From Epiperipatus broadwayi (lineage: Eukaryota > Onychophora > Udeonychophora > Euonychophora > Peripatidae), in assembly GCA_028023455.1 (NCBI GenBank), contig JAQFVV010006200.1:7221506-7285505 (forward strand): DNA of 64,000 bases, in the 5' to 3' direction. Shown piece by piece: positions 24,075 through 36,235 of the stretch (positions within the stretch are counted from its first letter, which is position 1; each line of letters begins with the position of its first letter). The notes beneath the pieces were generated by a model, which saw only the letters and a list, made by a program, of their open reading frames with translations, did not search any database and was not told the origin of the DNA. A program made the position numbers and the translations under genes.

Positions 24075-24420
24075 TATATCCATATGTTAATTAGTGAATG
24101 TACAAAGAAGATTTATCATTTTTCCTATTAATTGCATTGTTATATTTTTGGCTCTTACATCTCTTTTCCTGTATGATCATAATGAATCATATTACAATCA
24201 CCACAAATAATTTTATACATGATTCCTTTTTATATTTTATATCATCTCTTATTTTAAAATTACCTATTAATTTTTCTAAACTTTTACTATTTGACCAACC
24301 AATATTTATATGTTTATCATTAAAATTTTTGTTTTTTATTGTATTATAAATTTTGAGATTATATGGAAATTTGATTCATTTTTTTATTTGATCTATGGTT
24401 ACTATCACCATTATAATCAT
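24075..24420 (-). pseudogene. Penelope-like element relic, GIY-YIG end
   Basis: On the minus strand the region translates, through frameshifts and stops, to the end of a Penelope-like polyprotein. NIGWSNSKSLEKLIGNFKIR is followed by GIMYKIICGDCNMIHYDHTG and then NNAINRKNDKSSLYIH. The middle block fits the GIY-YIG family pattern (G)IYKIxCxxC..YxGxTGxE, with a His in place of the usual Ile/Val before Tyr. PLE GIY-YIG domains nick target DNA. No RT domain is visible upstream, so the copy is 5'-truncated. The plus-strand frame 24098-24349 is its antisense shadow. Confidence 0.6.
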
Positions 24421-27045
24421 TTTGCATAGTAAGATTTTAAATTTTTAATATAAATCTTTTACAATTAAAAATATATATGTTTAATGTTATATCCATAATC
24501 ACTGTATAACTTAAAAATTGTTTCTTTTGTAACTTAATTACATTTTTATGCATATTATATTTATCATTTCTATATTTACAATTATTAATCAGTTAATGAT
24601 ATTGTGTTTCTATTTATATTATAATGAAATGATTTTTTTTATTACTATTGTTAAAAAAAGTGTTTTTTTTTTAAAAAAAAAAAAAAAAACAATGCATTGT
24701 AATGAAGATTTGCCATTTCACATTCAAAAAACAAACATTAGAAAACAGCTTGATCTTTATTTAAAAAGAATTGAATAAGTTTTGGCATTACATTAACCAT
24801 GTCTTAAAAGAATTTAATTTTGTTTATCTTTCTTTTATTTTTTATGCTTTTTACCTACTGTAAAAAGAATAATAGAAATATTGACATTTTCGAAGCAGTG
24901 TTCAACTATGATAAATATCCACTCACTAATGCTCATTTTGTTTAACTGAATATAATTTTATAAAGTTTGTCTCATTGCTGATTTATTTCCCTGATGATTA
25001 ACTTGGAAAAACGAAACAAAAAAACTATGTATTCTTTGTTTTAAGTAAAAAAAAAAAAAATGTTATAAAATTTATATATAACAATAAAAAGGTCTCATCT
25101 GAAATGAAACATTGCAAAACAATAGATTATTTGATATTTTTACTAAATCAATTAAGTAAAACAATCATGGTCTCAGTATAATCTTCCTTTTGCCCTCATG
25201 AATAGTAAAACCTGTATCACATTAACATCAATGAACTAAGATTAATCTGGGATCTCTACTCTCTAGCTTAGTATAACTAGATGCCTTTTTATTTTTACAG
25301 TTGGATATCTAATTAGTTGTATGTGATCTGTCTGAAGGGATGTCATCTCCAATCATAATTTGTGAAATCTTCATTATTTGGTTATCATGTCATGTGAATC
25401 AAATATCCACACAAATATATAATACTTGACTATAATCAATATCCCACTATATGCCATTGTTTGTACTATATTATTGTTTTGATAATACCATTAATAGATA
25501 TATCTATAATAGTATCAAGTAGTTATTAGTCTAGCCAACCTGATATACTTCAAGATTATTTACATGGATATTAAAATGAAGCTTCTTATGCTACTTCAAT
25601 TAGTAAATACTGGTTTGAGGCATAGAAGCTAAATGTTATTATTTTTAATCTATTTTTTATATATGTCTTATATGGTATCTGTATTAAATTTTATCTATTT
25701 TTAGCAATCTTTTATAAGAAAGATTTGCATTGATTTTATCTTTCTTCTATAGAGATATAAAATCAATCCATTATGTATAGAAAGACCACAGTGCTGAATA
25801 TCATGTTGATAAATTTATCTTTATTAATATAAGAATAGCATTTGGGTAAATATATGGTTAGCATGGTATGATAAACCAAATAATAAATGTTTCACTGACT
25901 TTGACTGGAGATTATCTCCCTCCAGATTGTTTTACATATAAAGTTATTTAAATGACAAGATTTCTCATGGACTATGATCAGGGCTTGTAAAAACATCTAT
26001 GGATTATACCACACATGAGTTTCACTTTGATAACTTTAGCTTTGCTTTTGGATGTTTTATAAATTACATCTATATCTGGTGATACACAATATTGTTGGCA
26101 AAAAATAGTTGACTCCAGTCTGATCAATAACAAATCATTATTTCAAACTAGACAGAAGAGAAAGTGTGTTAGAAAGTTTGAAAAAGACATTCATGTGACC
26201 TCCATTTATCAATCAACTTGAAGACACACTAATAATAATAATACTATATATATATAACCTTATATATATATATATATTGTAACCTTATAGTTAGGATTGG
26301 TATTCCTCAATCCATATTCTATCAATCTATTAACAAAAATTTTAAATTTTGATTAATTGTGATCTTAGATTTATTGTTCAAACCAGTGGTGTGGTCTAAT
26401 TTTGTGGAATAAAAAAATCAATAAACTTAGATAAATCTTTCTATGGTACTACATAATTGGAATGTTCAACACATGTCAGCCTTCTGCCAGGTTGTGTGTA
26501 GTCTTGCTCACCTACAGTCTGACAGAAAATTAGTTGCCATAATTATAATATAATAAGGTAATATTGTTAATAAATAAAAGCATAGAAGTACTTAATATTT
26601 TTTTATTGTTAAATAATAGCTTTTCAACAGACTTAAAATTATAATTATTTTTAAGTTAGACAGTACAATTAGTTATTAAATATATTTTTATTGTAGTCTA
26701 AAATGTTATTAAACAGTTTAATTAGTTATCTGTGTTTAAAAGATATTTACTAATTTTAGGTAAATATATTCACTTATTATAATCTGATTGATTATTGATT
26801 TACATTTGACCATTTGACTAAAAGTCTATAAATAGTCTTGCACAAATTTTTATTAGGAGAGAAGAGACTTTTTCTTCCAGGGAACAAGAGATTTATTTTT
26901 TAAGGTAAAAGAGAATATGGAGATCATTCTACTATTGTAAGTCTAGAAATTATTTGAAATTTGTTATTTTCCATAGATAAAAGTACAAATTATTTGTTAT
27001 TATTAATTAATAAATTATGAAGAAAATTCTAAGCTCTTGCATCTA
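24421..27045. other. AT-rich interval, no supported gene
   Basis: It contains a 17-base poly-A run at about 24673-24689 and TA microsatellites near 26249 and 26266. A somewhat less AT-rich stretch at 25860-26220 translates in one frame to WQKIVDSSLINNKSLF and neighbours without a recognisable family, and may be a very old element. Nothing else is supported. Confidence 0.35.
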
Positions 27046-27146
27046 TGGAAAAACACAACATTACTGCCAGCTGGTAATTTGAAGGCTGATTCACTATCAA
27101 GAAAAAGTTATATCAAGAAAATGGCTGCCAAAAGTTAATTCAAATG
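27046..27146 (+). pseudogene. Possible DIRS/LTR-type RNase H tail fragment
   Basis: A 33-codon open segment reads TLLPAGNLKADSLSRKSYIK. The ADSLSR core, preceded by a Pro-x-Gly-Asn block, resembles the (P)G..N..ADxLSR motif at the end of the RNase H domain in DIRS and gypsy-like retroelements. A +1 shift a few codons later reads RKWLPKVNSNVSW, loosely like the following EWxLxPxV element. The evidence is one short motif. No other domain was found on either side. Confidence 0.28.
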
Positions 27147-30100
27147 TAAGTTGGTTAAGAAACTGTTAAGCTTAAAATTTCATAATTTACTTCACAAGTG
27201 TTTTATTTATAACAGTCATGAAATATATAATAAATATTGCTATAATAAATTTGAAATTGTAATAAGTAAAATATTTTGGAACTTTTCATTCAATAAGGTA
27301 AAGTTAAAAGCGAACTATAGTAAGAGTTATACATGACTTTTATTGCCAAATAATTGTCCTATTATACTCATAAAATGCTTTTATTAAAATGGACTACTAT
27401 TTTAAATTAGACTTATATACCTTTAATTTTACTTAACGTTATAAAATTTACAAAGTACATGGGAAATAACTAAAGTTATCTTATTGCATTTAATTTAGTA
27501 GCAATAATAAATAAATGATGTGAAATACTAGAAATTATCTTAAACTTAATGAAAGACTGAATATGACTGCAAGTTTTCAGTGGAATTGTCACGTTTATTA
27601 AATAGAATAAAAATATTTTGCCAATATTACTTCCCAGTTCAACTTAATTCCAAATTTATAATTTTTTATATTAATAATATTGTGAATCTTAAAAGTACAA
27701 TAGAATATTTATTGTATAGCCAAATTGTGCCTTAAAATTAAATAATTATATACAGCAAAATAATTGAAATCAACGTTCATCTTCAGCATTGTATTTTTTT
27801 CTAGTTTGAAAGAGTTAAAATTTTTAGAACGAAAACTAAAAGTTCATAATTATTTGATGATTTGACAATTCCATTAATTATTAATTTGATTAATGTTTAT
27901 ATGAAGTATTCAGTACATACAATCTTAATAAAATATATTGAAATGCATCTTTACAAATACCTGTGAAAAATAATAAAAGTGATAATGATATTATGGAGAA
28001 TAAATTTTATATTAATTGAGGATTAGAAATTTGACAGTGGAAGTTGATATTTTTCTATGATTTACTTGGTGCATGCAAGAAGGAAAAGTAGTTAATTGCA
28101 ATAGTTTTGGAGGAGAAATGTAATGGAAAATGAAAAATAATTATATTATTAAATAGTAAAGAACGTTATGAGGCCTTTAAAGAATTCTGCAATTTTTAAA
28201 GTGTTATGTTTGAGTTTTCTTTTCTTCATAGAAGAAACGTGAGTAAATCTTACTTAAGAATATTTTTTATTGTACATTGTAATATAATTTTATGTATGTT
28301 TAATATTCCTAGATCCAGCAGCTAGTTTGTTTATGAAACAAAAGAGTAATGTTAGGTTTAGATCTAGTTTATATTTTAAAAGTGATCACAAGGAAAGATA
28401 AAAATCACTTGTGATAAATTGTTAAACTTTATTATATTATTATATTTTTGTTTTTAATGTCTTTTTGGCAAAGCTGCAAGTACTAAATGATTATGGAAGG
28501 TAAAATTCAATTTTGATCAAATCTAGGCATGTTTAATATTATGTTTTGTATTGTATTATGTAACTAATTACCACTAAGAACTATTACAGTTCACTTTTGA
28601 AGAGATAATTGCTGATTGTATGGTGTTTCACATTTATATGGTAGATGTTATTTAGTGCAAAATTTGATTGTTGCCATATTAGATAATTATGAGATTATGT
28701 TATATTTGTTATTTGTCTATATATCCATGTCATCTCACATGAGGCGTATTTTTTTACCCTGCATGAAAGTCATTATCATGGGTGATTCACATATGATACC
28801 CATGAACTTTTGAGCTAATCCCAGGCTTACATTGTTATGAAGGATTTTCATGTATTTTTTTTAAACAAGGGATTAACTGCCCTTTCTTTTTCCCATATCC
28901 CTATAAGTGTTCTCAAATAGTGGCACTGGAATTTCAGAACCTTTTGTAGTTATGAGATGACTGTGGTGTAGGTTGGTTATTTACTTATTTGTCTTATCTC
29001 ACCCCATTAAGTCTTAACAATTTGATATTTAATGACAATGAAATCAAACCTGAGAAGGTATGAATTAGATATGTGAACCGTGTTAGCATTAAGCAAACAA
29101 TGATACCTAATTCTAATATCACTGTTAAATATTAATTTATAGTACTAGATTATTATAATAGTATATTATTTGCTTGAAATGATCTCAAATATATGTGCTT
29201 CATTTATTATTTGCTATTTAAATATATTAAAATTTTCAATAGTATCAGAGTAAAATTTTATGATATGATATTAATGAATCAAGTGTAGAGCTATAGTGGA
29301 TTTGATTTATTTTAAAACAGAGTAAAATAATATAATCAGTCCAATACCTTGGATAAATAAAAATAGCAAGCCATATAATCTTCTTAATATATTAAAATAT
29401 GCATAATTCTTAAAGCTTTGGGGAATGCTTGTTATCTTACATTGTCTAGTATTAAGTACTGACAGCCTATCATTCATTAGATGGGAACTTTGGGATTATC
29501 ACAATTATATTTAATTTTAATAAATAAGTTTTATAAACCTATGTGTGATAAATAAAATATAATAAATGAGTAATGAGCTAGAAAATTTAAATTAAAGAAT
29601 GGGTAATAATACTGTAAAAAGATGATAATGTTTTATAATAACTTTGATTCAATCCATGGTGATCTTTTTATGTTAGTATTAGAATTATGCTAACAAAATC
29701 TTATTTTATGTACTTTCCTTTTGATTAGTTTGATGAAGGATGTTTTATTTTTATTTTGAATGTGTAAATATTATAAATAAAATTTGTTCTAAAAATGTAT
29801 TATGTTGTTAGTAACCTTATTGCTAAACACTATCCATATTGTTATTAGTATTACCATATCCACACATTATTGTTATTTCTATCACCATCGTTATCACTCA
29901 GTATTATTAGTTTTATTATATGTTCAGTATATCATTAATTAATTTTACCAAACTCTTGGAGTATATATAAAAATTTTACTGTTGACTGATTAACATATTG
30001 TTATTATCATGCACAGATGCTATTTTAAAGTGACGTATTAAAAACCAAATAGTTAATTTTAAAGAATATTTCAATAAATTGTAAAATACGATCACTCACT

Positions 30101-30291
30101 GAACTTGGTCCATATTGTTCACAGTGGTCAAATATAAATTATTCATAGATGATATTATAATTGTCCTACTGGTATTGTTACAATTGTGATTAAAATATTT
30201 CAAGATATTTATTGATTAGCATGATTATTATATTTACCTTATTGTTATGGATTTGTTGATTTATAGAGTTTACCTTTGTTATTATCAGTAA
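27147..30291. other. AT-rich interval without recognisable features
   Basis: About 3.1 kb with no repeat family, TE protein or splice-bounded coding block that I can defend. Frames at 27151-27336 and 28616-28813 have no family resemblance. The region may hold intron or intergenic DNA. Confidence 0.4.
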
Positions 30292-30800
30292 AGTTATTAG
30301 ATATTCTTTAATATATAGCACAGACTTTCACATGACCCACCACTATCCACTCTATCCAATAACACTGATACACTCAAGCACATATATTCTGAAAAGATAA
30401 ATAAACACCAATATACATATTTCATGCTAAACTATCAATCATCAGTTGATCCAAATTATCATCTCCCACACATATATACCATAAGTGCTCAGATATATAT
30501 TAAGATAGACAAACTTCATACTTTAATGGACAGTCTCCAATCTACTACACTCTCCAACTCTTCAACCGTCCATCCAATTGAAAATCTGATGATGGAACTG
30601 ATGATTGCTGGTTTAGCATGAAATACATATATTGGTGTTTATTTATCTTTTCAGCATATATGTGCTTGAGTGTATCAGTGTTATTGGATAGAGTGGAGAG
30701 TGGTGGGTTGTGTGAAAGTCTGTGCTCATATGCCCTATATATTACATATATAGACACAGGTATATAATAAGCCTGTGTTTCAGTTATTAGATATTCTTTA
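30292..30800. mobile_element. Family D head-to-head dimer in one 19-bp TSD
   Basis: The perfect 19-bp repeat AGTTATTAGATATTCTTTA lies at 30292-30310 and 30782-30800. The insertion between them is two family D units in opposite orientation: antisense at 30311-30595 and sense at about 30597-30781. The sense copy ends in CCTATATATTACATATATAG, then the hairpin ACAGGTATATAATAAGCCTGT and TTTC. Both halves contain the same 3' region (CTGATGATTGCTGG to GTCTGTGCTCATA), so they overlap in content. That does not fit simple twin-priming inversion. Open frames on both strands here are shadows. Confidence 0.88.
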
Positions 30801-31860
30801 GTAACTCCCTTTATATAATATAAGCAATCTTAATTTTCTATATTTGGATAGTAGTAAAATCCCTCTTACTGATCCAGACATACGTTATAAAATTATTGAA
30901 ATTTAAAATTATATAAAACATGAGAAAGTAAATTATTAATTAATAGTTTTATTTTGATTTTGTTATTATATTTTATCTCTTAAGTTATTTGGTATGCATT
31001 ACCTTGTCTCTTATCTTCATTCTTATTGTTTTATTGATTCATTAAAGTCTCAAAAAATTAAATTTTCTTCTTTAATTATGTAAATTTAGAACTCCTTTGC
31101 TTTGGTTTTAGTAATATCAAATTAATGTTTCAGGATCCCATTCATCATCACTAACATTGTTAAGATAGCTCATCCATATTTCATTTTATTTTAATTTCAT
31201 CATCATTTCATCTTATTATTCCAGCACAGTTTATTCATTCTTCATTGATCTCATTTCATTATAACATTCAGTATTCATTAAATTAACACATACCCTTTTT
31301 CTTCTCCTAATTCTTAGGTCTATCCATTATTCATTTACACTAGTCAATTATTGTTGCTCTTCATTATTTTTTTTTTAAATCTACTACATCTTCACACATT
31401 TATGATTCATTTCACATTGCTAATTCCATGATCATTCACTAGACAGATATTATCCTGATTATTAACCACTTAATATAACTGTAGATTTAATAGATGTCTG
31501 TTAACATTATTATCATTCATGTATTAAAAGTTAGCTTAATTTGAATGCTTTGTATAAGGTCAGCTTATAGTGAACTTAAGGTAATGTAAAGTCAGTACTA
31601 CACTGTGACTTTTCCTATATCTACTCCTGCTCATGCTAATCAAGCCAAAGCTTGTGCTTACACATAAATTCATATTTAATCTATTGTCCTATTTTACTGT
31701 TAATATGAAGATTAACTTTTCCTATTCATGTTCTATCCATATATTCATAGTATATTCATGCTCTACTTATATCATCTGCTTTATTTTACTTATACTTCAT
31801 TATATTATATGTTTTCTTGAAATTGGAGGGGACAATATATATATTGTACTGGTCAAAAAC
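30801..31860. other. AT-rich interval without recognisable features
   Basis: No supported feature. The stretch 31130-31450 is rich in TCATT words, a compositional bias only. The frame 31633-31869 is not recognisable. Confidence 0.4.
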
Positions 31861-32972
31861 ACACATTGATCCATCAAACCCCTGAATACAGGTAAAGTAC
31901 CTCGAGTCCGACCATGTACAAGATATATAAATCAGGTACATCGTGAATTCTGCCCTATTTACCTATATCCCCAGGTCAAAGATCTAATCAATAGCCTTTC
32001 TCGACGATACGATCGAATTCCTTTACTTTCACCGTCCCAGCAACTGGGTCTTAAAGCATGAGATTCAATTTAATTATATATTTTAGTGAGAACTTGGGTG
32101 ATTGGTTGATAGGTATATTTAAAAATCAAAATTTATTTAAAATAAAAGTAAATAAAATGATTCGAAAAACACTGGAAGTTTGGTTTTAGTTATATATATA
32201 TTTAAAAATCATTTAGCATTTTACATTAGTTAAACTCAAGCTCTAAAAACAAAAAATACAATCTTTAAATTAACTTTATAATTATATGAGTTCATGACAA
32301 CTTTATTTATATTAGCGGTTAACATTGACATTATTGAGTTCGCACAATTTATTTTGTGAAGTTTATACACCTTTACTTTTGTTTACATTTATTCTCCTTT
32401 TAAAATAACAAAAATGATTTTATAATTAAATGATCACGGATTTTAAAATTCCCCATGCACATTTAGTACAAGCTTGTAATATAGCGGTAGGTTTAAACAT
32501 CTGCCTAACGCACATATATAAGAATGACTATTTTAATGAATTCTTTATACAAGATTTAAAAAAAACATTTCTATTGAAAAAGACATTAATTAAATAGACG
32601 ATTATAAGAAGACTAATTTGACATCTTACTCCACTAACAGATAAAAAAATTGATTTCATTTCTCTTTATAAAAAATAATAATTTAGATTTTCAATAACTA
32701 ATGTTTTATGACATTAGTGGACCTTGCTGGCATAGCTTATAAATAACTTTAAAACTGTAAGCGGTTATAATAAAAAAAAAATAGATCAGTTAATTATCAA
32801 GCAATCAAGCACTTTAGTTGGACTTACAACTAAAATCATACCTATAATAAAATATAATGTGAATTAGCCAAAATCAAACGATTTTAACGAATTACGCAAA
32901 CAAACAAAAGAGTCGATTACTCAGGTCGAAGATCCTTTCAATAGAATCATTTCCCTATGGCTTATATATTAG
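31861..32972. other. Start of a less AT-rich island, noncoding
   Basis: From about 31861 the base composition shifts, with many CpG-containing words such as CTCGAGTCCGACC, CTCGACGATACGATCG and TCACCGTCCCAGCAACTGGG. CAGGTCAAAGATCTAATCAA at 31973 and CAGGTCGAAGATCCTTTCAA at 32921 look like diverged copies about 950 bp apart. I see no TE protein. Possibilities include an LTR-like or non-autonomous element, or a host regulatory region. Confidence 0.35.
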
Positions 32973-33281
32973 ATAGGCAAAAGAAAAGCAAAACAATGTC
33001 GGGTTAATAAATATACGAATACACAGGAGAGAATAAACGTAAGTAAGAAAATACGAGCCAGATTACGGACATTCGTATGCCTATTCCAACGAAGAATAAA
33101 AAGGAAAATCGATATGTCCACATTTTGTGTCCATATGCCGATAGGAGATAGAATTTATGGAGAGCCAACATGCCCACCTATATGGGTATCATGCTGGCAA
33201 ACCTACTCTATCTCAGCCACGCTATCCGATTCAAAGACATATGCAAAAGCAGAAGCTAACTCCGAATCACCAAATCAATGA
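32973..33281 (+). CDS. 102-codon open frame in GC-raised island, unrecognised
   Basis: A frame runs without stop from 32973 to TGA at 33279-33281. Its first ATG is at 33114, giving a 55-residue product starting MSTFCVHMPIGDRIYGEPTC and continuing WVSCWQTYSISATLSDS. The part before the ATG is basic (VSKKIRARLRTFVCLFQRRI). In DNA this AT-rich a stop-free run of this length with Cys, Trp, Pro and Gly is unusual. It falls where G+C locally rises. I recognise no domain. It could be a short gene, an internal exon, or the remnant of a repeat. Transcription evidence is absent. Confidence 0.27.
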   Translation: MGKRKAKQCRVNKYTNTQERINVSKKIRARLRTFVCLFQRRIKRKIDMSTFCVHMPIGDRIYGEPTCPPIWVSCWQTYSISATLSDSKTYAKAEANSESPNQ

Positions 33282-34479
33282 CCATTTTAGGTCTGTTCAT
33301 GATACTCCAAGCATTCTTTATTAACCCGAGATATTATAATTATTAAATAGGAACGAATTATAATTAAATAGCCTTAAAATGATGTAATACTGCATAGAGA
33401 CCAACCTGCGTAACCAACTATTTTATATAAATATTTAACCTACAAAAAAAAACATACATATAGAAATAAGGGAATTTAGTTCTCGAAAAAATCCCCCCTT
33501 CCCTAACTTAAAAAAAAAGGCAAGATAATTAACTGACGCTATCCAGCGGCGCTGTTACTAGGTCAAAAATCTATAGCATATTTTATTCTGTTTTGAATTA
33601 AAGAAATATAAAATAATAGAATCCCATTCTAGGAAATCTATAATAAATTTATTTAAAATTATGGTAGATTTGTTTAGAAATATATATATTCGACATAGCT
33701 TCACTTGCGAAATAAAAATAGATCAAGATTATTTTATTTTAAAATTAAATCATTCTTTGTTAACGTTCCTGTCCACTAATAAACATAATTTGCTCTTTTA
33801 GCAAATTACTCTCTTTGAGTCCCCGTGAGTGAAGCCAGTCGAAATAATAAAAAAATCAAACATGAAATCTCATGCTAAGATTAATATAAAACAAATAATT
33901 AAATTCATAGTCAATTAATCAAAATATTAAAAATTATGGTGAGCTTGAGTTAATGAAATATTATAATTTAAAAGAAAAGGGTTAAAGAATCAGTTAAAAG
34001 CTATACGAAAATACATTTACATTCTTACGATAATAGTTTCAAACATCTTGATGGAAGTATTTAAGCTCTTCGGCATTTTACTTGGAGTTCTCCAGGATGA
34101 GGCAGTGATTTACCGTTTTTACTACTCGATCATCATGGCGTGATTTCTACAACTCTCTTTCTGTCTGTTCTCTGTCTGGTTCTCTGGTTTTTCTCTGGTC
34201 ATTTTTTTTCTCTCAAAAGGACCACTATTTATCACTTCCTACTCGTATTCGATTTCTGCTGCCTCAGGTCATTTTCAATTTTAAAAACAATCGAAATCAT
34301 TCTTTTATTCTAATTTTAGAAAGTTTGTACCTCGATAAGAATCAATATATTTCAATATAATTTTATGTTAATTTTTAATTTAGATAACAATGTAGAATCT
34401 CTACTAATTAATGAATAGAGATTCCACAGTAAATGGATTTTGATAATTTATCGATGCTTTTAATTTAAACATTTATTTT
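33282..34479. other. GC-raised island continued, noncoding
   Basis: It contains GACGCTATCCAGCGGCGCTG (about 33535), GAGTCCCCGTGAGTGAAGCC (about 33817) and a pyrimidine-rich run with repeated TCTCTGKTT words at 34150-34215. TTTGTACCTCGATAAGAA at 34326 is an inverted match to TTCTTATCGAGGTACAAA at 35397. An imperfect inverted repeat therefore existed here before the LINE tail inserted. No protein similarity was seen. Confidence 0.35.
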
Positions 34480-35407
34480 AAACTTCTTATCGAGCTCTCA
34501 ATGTCAACTCTGTCAGAGGGATGAGGAAACAATTGAACACATTTTCCTAGATTGTCCATCACTCAGCATTCTTGGGTCTTTCATTGACGAAAAGGTAAAA
34601 CACTATTCTACAGACACATTCTTAATCCAGCAAGCAATTAAAGCTGGCAATTTTGCTAACATTAGATTAGCAATTTTCCTATCCTTCACCATCTGGCTAA
34701 CGAGATGCAGTTTTGTTCTGGGCCATGCGAACACCAGTACCCTTCAAGTATTTAAAACACTCATCAAGGGTAATATCATCAGAGATAAAATGCTTGCTCC
34801 GGATTGGCTGTATCAACAAACTTGGGCCGGCACTTCCATGCTAGTGCACTGATTATTACAAAGATATCAATGATCAAATATGAGTCTCGCCTCATCAATG
34901 CAATACCAAAATGAGCTCAGTCATATATATGGGAACTCTACCATATTATCTAAAGACTACCAATTAGTGGATTGATCACACCATCTACCTCAACAATAAA
35001 AGTTAACAAATTTAATCACGAACTGAATAGCTTAACTTATAAGCGAGTGACGGACAGATCTCAGGATGCTTGGGCTCGGACTGACAGATTGGGAGTGAAT
35101 CAATGACCTTGTCAGTGTTCTCCCAGCCCACTTAGCCCCTGCTTCACATCTTGACTATAAACCTATACTCATTATAAATTTGGATGTGCCTTTCAATGCT
35201 CAATGAGGCATACATAATTGTTCAACCGGGACAAAGTATGGACCAATCTAGAATACTACTGAAGCGTTGATCCAACATTCATGTATATATCCACTTCTCA
35301 TTTGGCTATGGACATTGCTTGGTATTCATGTAATCTTCATTGTATAAAATTGTATAAATCATTTAAATAAATCGTTATTTTTTAAAAAAAAAAAACTTCT
35401 TATCGAG
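34480..35407 (+). mobile_element. 5'-truncated LINE tail with 15-bp TSD and poly-A
   Basis: The insertion 34495-35392 is bracketed by the perfect 15-bp repeat AAACTTCTTATCGAG at 34480-34494 and 35393-35407 and ends in an A-rich tail after AATAAATCG. It carries only the last coding part of the LINE and about 530 bp of 3' UTR. The low decay of the TSD and the intact terminal frame suggest a fairly young copy. The poly-A tail separates it from the RTE family elsewhere in the window. Confidence 0.9.
34493..34852 (+). pseudogene. LINE C-terminal zinc-binding domain (truncated ORF)
   Basis: The frame is open from the truncation point to TGA at 34850-34852 with no internal stop, giving about 119 residues. 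It opens SSQCQLCQRDEETIEHIFLD followed by CPSL, which is the CxxC-H-C zinc-binding motif found after the reverse transcriptase in I, jockey, R1 and CR1-like LINEs and in plant zf-RVT proteins. The rest, including FLSFTIWLTRCSFVLGHANT and a WLYQQTW end, has no named domain. In a full element this segment would bind template RNA or target DNA. Here it lacks an RT and a start codon. Confidence 0.75.
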
Positions 35408-35755
35408 GTACAAATCTTTTCAAAAAGGCCATCTTGGATTCTTGAACTAAAAAAATAAAACATTTTAAACATATATATCTAAAATATATATAAAAAATTC
35501 AAAGTTAATTATTTGGATTTTTTTCTTTTAATAATAAAAATAGAATAACAATGTGTTAGTACAATTATATATATATGATCGAAAATAAATTTTAGGATTT
35601 ATTCAGGATAGTTAAAAAAATGTTAAAATATGTTTTTAGAATATTAAAAAAGCAAATGTTAGTAAAATAAATAATCAGGTGGGTCAGACTGTGAAACGGC
35701 AAATCTGAATCAGATTTACCATTTCAATATATATATAAGGCTTGACAACAATTAG
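35408..35755. other. AT-rich interval without recognisable features
   Basis: No supported feature between the LINE tail and the family B fragment. A short stretch GGTGGGTCAGACTGTGAAAC occurs near 35680. Confidence 0.4.
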
Positions 35756-36025
35756 AGATTGTTATCTGTATTGGGATTGTCTAAGTGTTGACTATTTTAT
35801 AAGTGCTGAAAGAGAAAGAATTCAAAATCTCTATCAGAAAGTCCCTATCTCCAGACCAATTGGTTTTGAGCTTATGGCTCACCTCAGTGTAGTATTGAGA
35901 CTCTAGAAACTAGATCTAAAATGTTAACTCAAAACTCAGCACTTATAAAACATGTTACTATCAATTTGAAAACCTGACCTTTTCAGACACATAAATGTCT
36001 TCAAATCGAGCCTTACAAATATGAG
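35756..36025 (+). repeat. Family B copy, single forward unit
   Basis: Landmarks appear in family B order: AATCTCTATCAGAAAGTCCC, ATCTCCAGACCAATTGGTTT, AGACTCTAGAAACTAGATCT, AAAACTCAGCACTTAT and CAGACACATAAATGTCTTCA. The copy is diverged by roughly one base in six from the 11.3-kb units and lacks a visible TSD. Confidence 0.7.
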
Positions 36026-36039
36026 CATCCAGTGTGACA

Positions 36040-36235
36040 TTAAATCTTCATTATCCTTTTAAACACTATTAATCTACTGCAAGATGTCTCTCCAAGTTTA
36101 AACTATATTTCTTGATCCATAGCTTTCCATACCATTCCTGTAAACTTTCTTATATCAGCCATCCTTCTAACAAACGATCTCTTTTTAGGTACTTTCAATC
36201 TTTTTTGAATTCGGTATAAGACTTCATATCATATA
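36040..36235 (-). pseudogene. RTE LINE 3'-end fragment, antisense
   Basis: The minus strand matches the last coding part of the RTE family. The plus-strand landmarks are AATCTACTGCAAGATGTCTC, then CATCCTTCTAACAAACGATC and GGTACTTTCAATCTTTTTTG, paralleling CCACTGCAGGATGAAGGTCT and the CCATCTCACATGTGGTCTCT block of the 61-kb copy. Only about 190 bp survive, with many substitutions. It retains no catalytic region. Confidence 0.6.

Noticed and set aside
24098-24349. 83-codon hydrophobic plus-strand frame
   Set aside because: Antisense shadow of a Penelope-like GIY-YIG relic.
30292-30800. Twin-priming inversion of a LINE-type insertion
   Set aside because: Both halves contain the same 3' segment, whereas twin priming leaves non-overlapping parts.
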